Assembly: GCA_937898525.1 (NCBI GenBank)
Contig: CALCBC010000057.1
Coordinates: 1 to 5,839, forward strand
Reading direction: 5' to 3'
Length of the DNA stretch: 5,839 nucleotides
Source of the DNA: an uncultured Sphingomonadales bacterium
Lineage (GTDB): Bacteria > Pseudomonadota > Alphaproteobacteria > Sphingomonadales > Sphingomonadaceae
The position numbers and the translations under genes were made by a program. This document shows, in pieces, positions 4,979 to 5,839 of the stretch. How positions within the stretch are numbered: position 1 is the stretch's first letter; the number at the start of each line of letters is the position of its first letter. A model generated the notes under the pieces. The model had not been told where the DNA came from. It worked only from the letters and a program-made list of their open reading frames with translations, and did no database searches.

Positions 4979-5839
4979 GAAGCCGAAGCGGGCGGGGCCG
5001 GATCGGGCGTTTCGCAAGCGGAGCGCGGCGAAGCTGAATGGTCCCTGCGGCCGTGGCTGATTGCGGGCCTGTTCGGTCTTGCGGGGCTGCTGATCCACTT
5101 TGCGACCGATGGGCACGACGACGATTCGGTGCGCGTCGCGCTGGCGGCGTTCCTGCTGTTCGGCGCGGTGGCCGCAGGCTTCACGCTCGAGCCGGGACGG
5201 TGGAAGGCGCCGTCGCTGTTCGCAGTGCTGATCGGCGTGATCATGGCGGGGCTGGCCTGGCGGGCCGTGCGTTATGGCGAGAGCCTGCCAGATGAGGAGT
5301 ACGGGTTCGCCGCGGGCGTAGTGGCGAGCGCGCTGGCGTTGCCGCTGTTCCAGTCCGGGTTTCACCGCACGCGGCTGAGGACGCCCTATCCGGAGGTGTT
5401 TCACCACGTCTGGACCGACGCAATCAGCGCTGCCGGAACGCTCGCCTTCACCGGGCTGTCGTGGCTGGTGTTGCTGATCCTGTCCGAGCTGTTCCACCTG
5501 CTCAAGATCGACCTCCTGCGCGACGCGATGGGAGAGGGCTGGTTTGGCTGGACGTTCTCCGGGCTCGCCGCCGGCGCGGCGCTCGGTACCTTGCGCAACC
5601 AGCTCAAAGTGCTGGGTACCTTGCAGACGGTAGTACTGCTCGTCGCCTCGCTGCTCGCGGTGCCGGTCGCCGCGGGGCTGGTGGTCTTTCTCCTGGCGAG
5701 TGCGGTCTCGGGTCCGCAGGTGCTGTGGGACGCGACGCGCAGCGCCACGCCGGTGCTGCTGATGTGCGCGGCGGGCGCGTTCGTGCTGACCAACGCGGTG
5801 CTGCGCGGGGCCAACGAGGCGATGAGCGGATCGCGCGCG
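4973..5839 (+). CDS. DUF4153-type multi-pass membrane protein (partial, C-terminus off the window)
   Basis: The function of this family is unknown. The 289 visible codons have no stop and run off the right edge; family members I recall are roughly 550-600 residues, so about half is missing. After a polar N-terminus (1-25, rich in Gly, Ala and Glu) there are about eight hydrophobic helices, near residues 27-43, 53-72, 80-98, 111-127, 152-176, 190-206, 215-241 and 259-277. The family call rests on the architecture and on YPEVFHHVWTDA (139-150) followed by FTGLSWLVLLILSELFHLL (159-177), a stretch typical of DUF4153 proteins. Residues 205-219 carry an internal LGTL...LGTLQ repeat, encoded by two copies of GGTACCTTGC (5585-5594 and 5615-5624), 30 bases apart. 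The ATG at 4973 follows a strong Shine-Dalgarno sequence but lies in one arm of an inverted repeat. An alternative family of multi-pass proteins cannot be excluded. Confidence 0.72.
   Translation, partial: MSEAEAGGAGSGVSQAERGEAEWSLRPWLIAGLFGLAGLLIHFATDGHDDDSVRVALAAFLLFGAVAAGFTLEPGRWKAPSLFAVLIGVIMAGLAWRAVRYGESLPDEEYGFAAGVVASALALPLFQSGFHRTRLRTPYPEVFHHVWTDAISAAGTLAFTGLSWLVLLILSELFHLLKIDLLRDAMGEGWFGWTFSGLAAGAALGTLRNQLKVLGTLQTVVLLVASLLAVPVAAGLVVFLLASAVSGPQVLWDATRSATPVLLMCAAGAFVLTNAVLRGANEAMSGSRA

Noticed and set aside
4913..5497. A 194-codon minus-strand open frame opposite the DUF4153 gene
   Set aside because: The plus strand encodes a coherent multi-helix membrane protein with a strong ribosome binding site; the minus frame is Arg/Gln-rich and shows no domain.
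1..5839. CRISPR array, insertion sequence, phage genes or defence system
   Set aside because: No regularly spaced repeats, transposase, integrase, terminal inverted repeats of an element or defence domains were seen; the gene content is housekeeping.

Overview
The window is GC-rich chromosomal DNA of the kind found in Alphaproteobacteria. The best guess is a sphingomonad or Erythrobacter-like bacterium. This rests on an ATP12-family F1-ATPase chaperone (a family shared by alphaproteobacteria and mitochondria), on the order crcB / RluA-type pseudouridine synthase / HAD phosphatase / ATP12, which I recall from sphingomonads, and on the GC-rich third codon positions. No database search was possible, so the lineage is an inference.

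Left part, minus strand (positions 3627 down to 1): a six-gene run with no intergenic space. In transcription order it holds a fluoride channel (crcB), a large-subunit-type RNA pseudouridine synthase, a PaiB-like FMN-binding protein, a HAD phosphatase resembling phosphoglycolate phosphatase, an uncharacterised 80-residue two-helix membrane protein, and an ATP12 chaperone cut by the left edge of the window. Every junction overlaps by 1, 4 or 8 bases, which points to one mRNA with translational coupling.

Middle (3628-3841): a divergent intergenic region of 214 bases. It should hold the promoters of the crcB operon (leftward) and of rpsU (rightward). One weak promoter candidate for rpsU is listed, and no fluoride riboswitch was recognised.

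Right part, plus strand: rpsU (ribosomal protein bS21); then a terminator-like hairpin only 7 bases before the ribosome binding site of a membrane-anchored FKBP-type prolyl isomerase; then a 237-base intergenic region with a GC-rich 9-bp hairpin and a second fold-prone block; then a multi-pass DUF4153 membrane protein cut by the right edge. The start codon of the DUF4153 gene lies inside one arm of a perfect 12-bp inverted repeat, the most unusual non-coding signal in the window.

The genes are mostly housekeeping: translation (bS21, rRNA modification), protein folding and assembly (FKBP, ATP12), ion detoxification (CrcB) and metabolite repair (HAD). I found no mobile element, CRISPR array, tRNA, rRNA or phage gene. 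The candidates for undescribed biology are the small membrane protein next to ATP12, the start-codon inverted repeat, and the hairpin in front of the FKBP gene.
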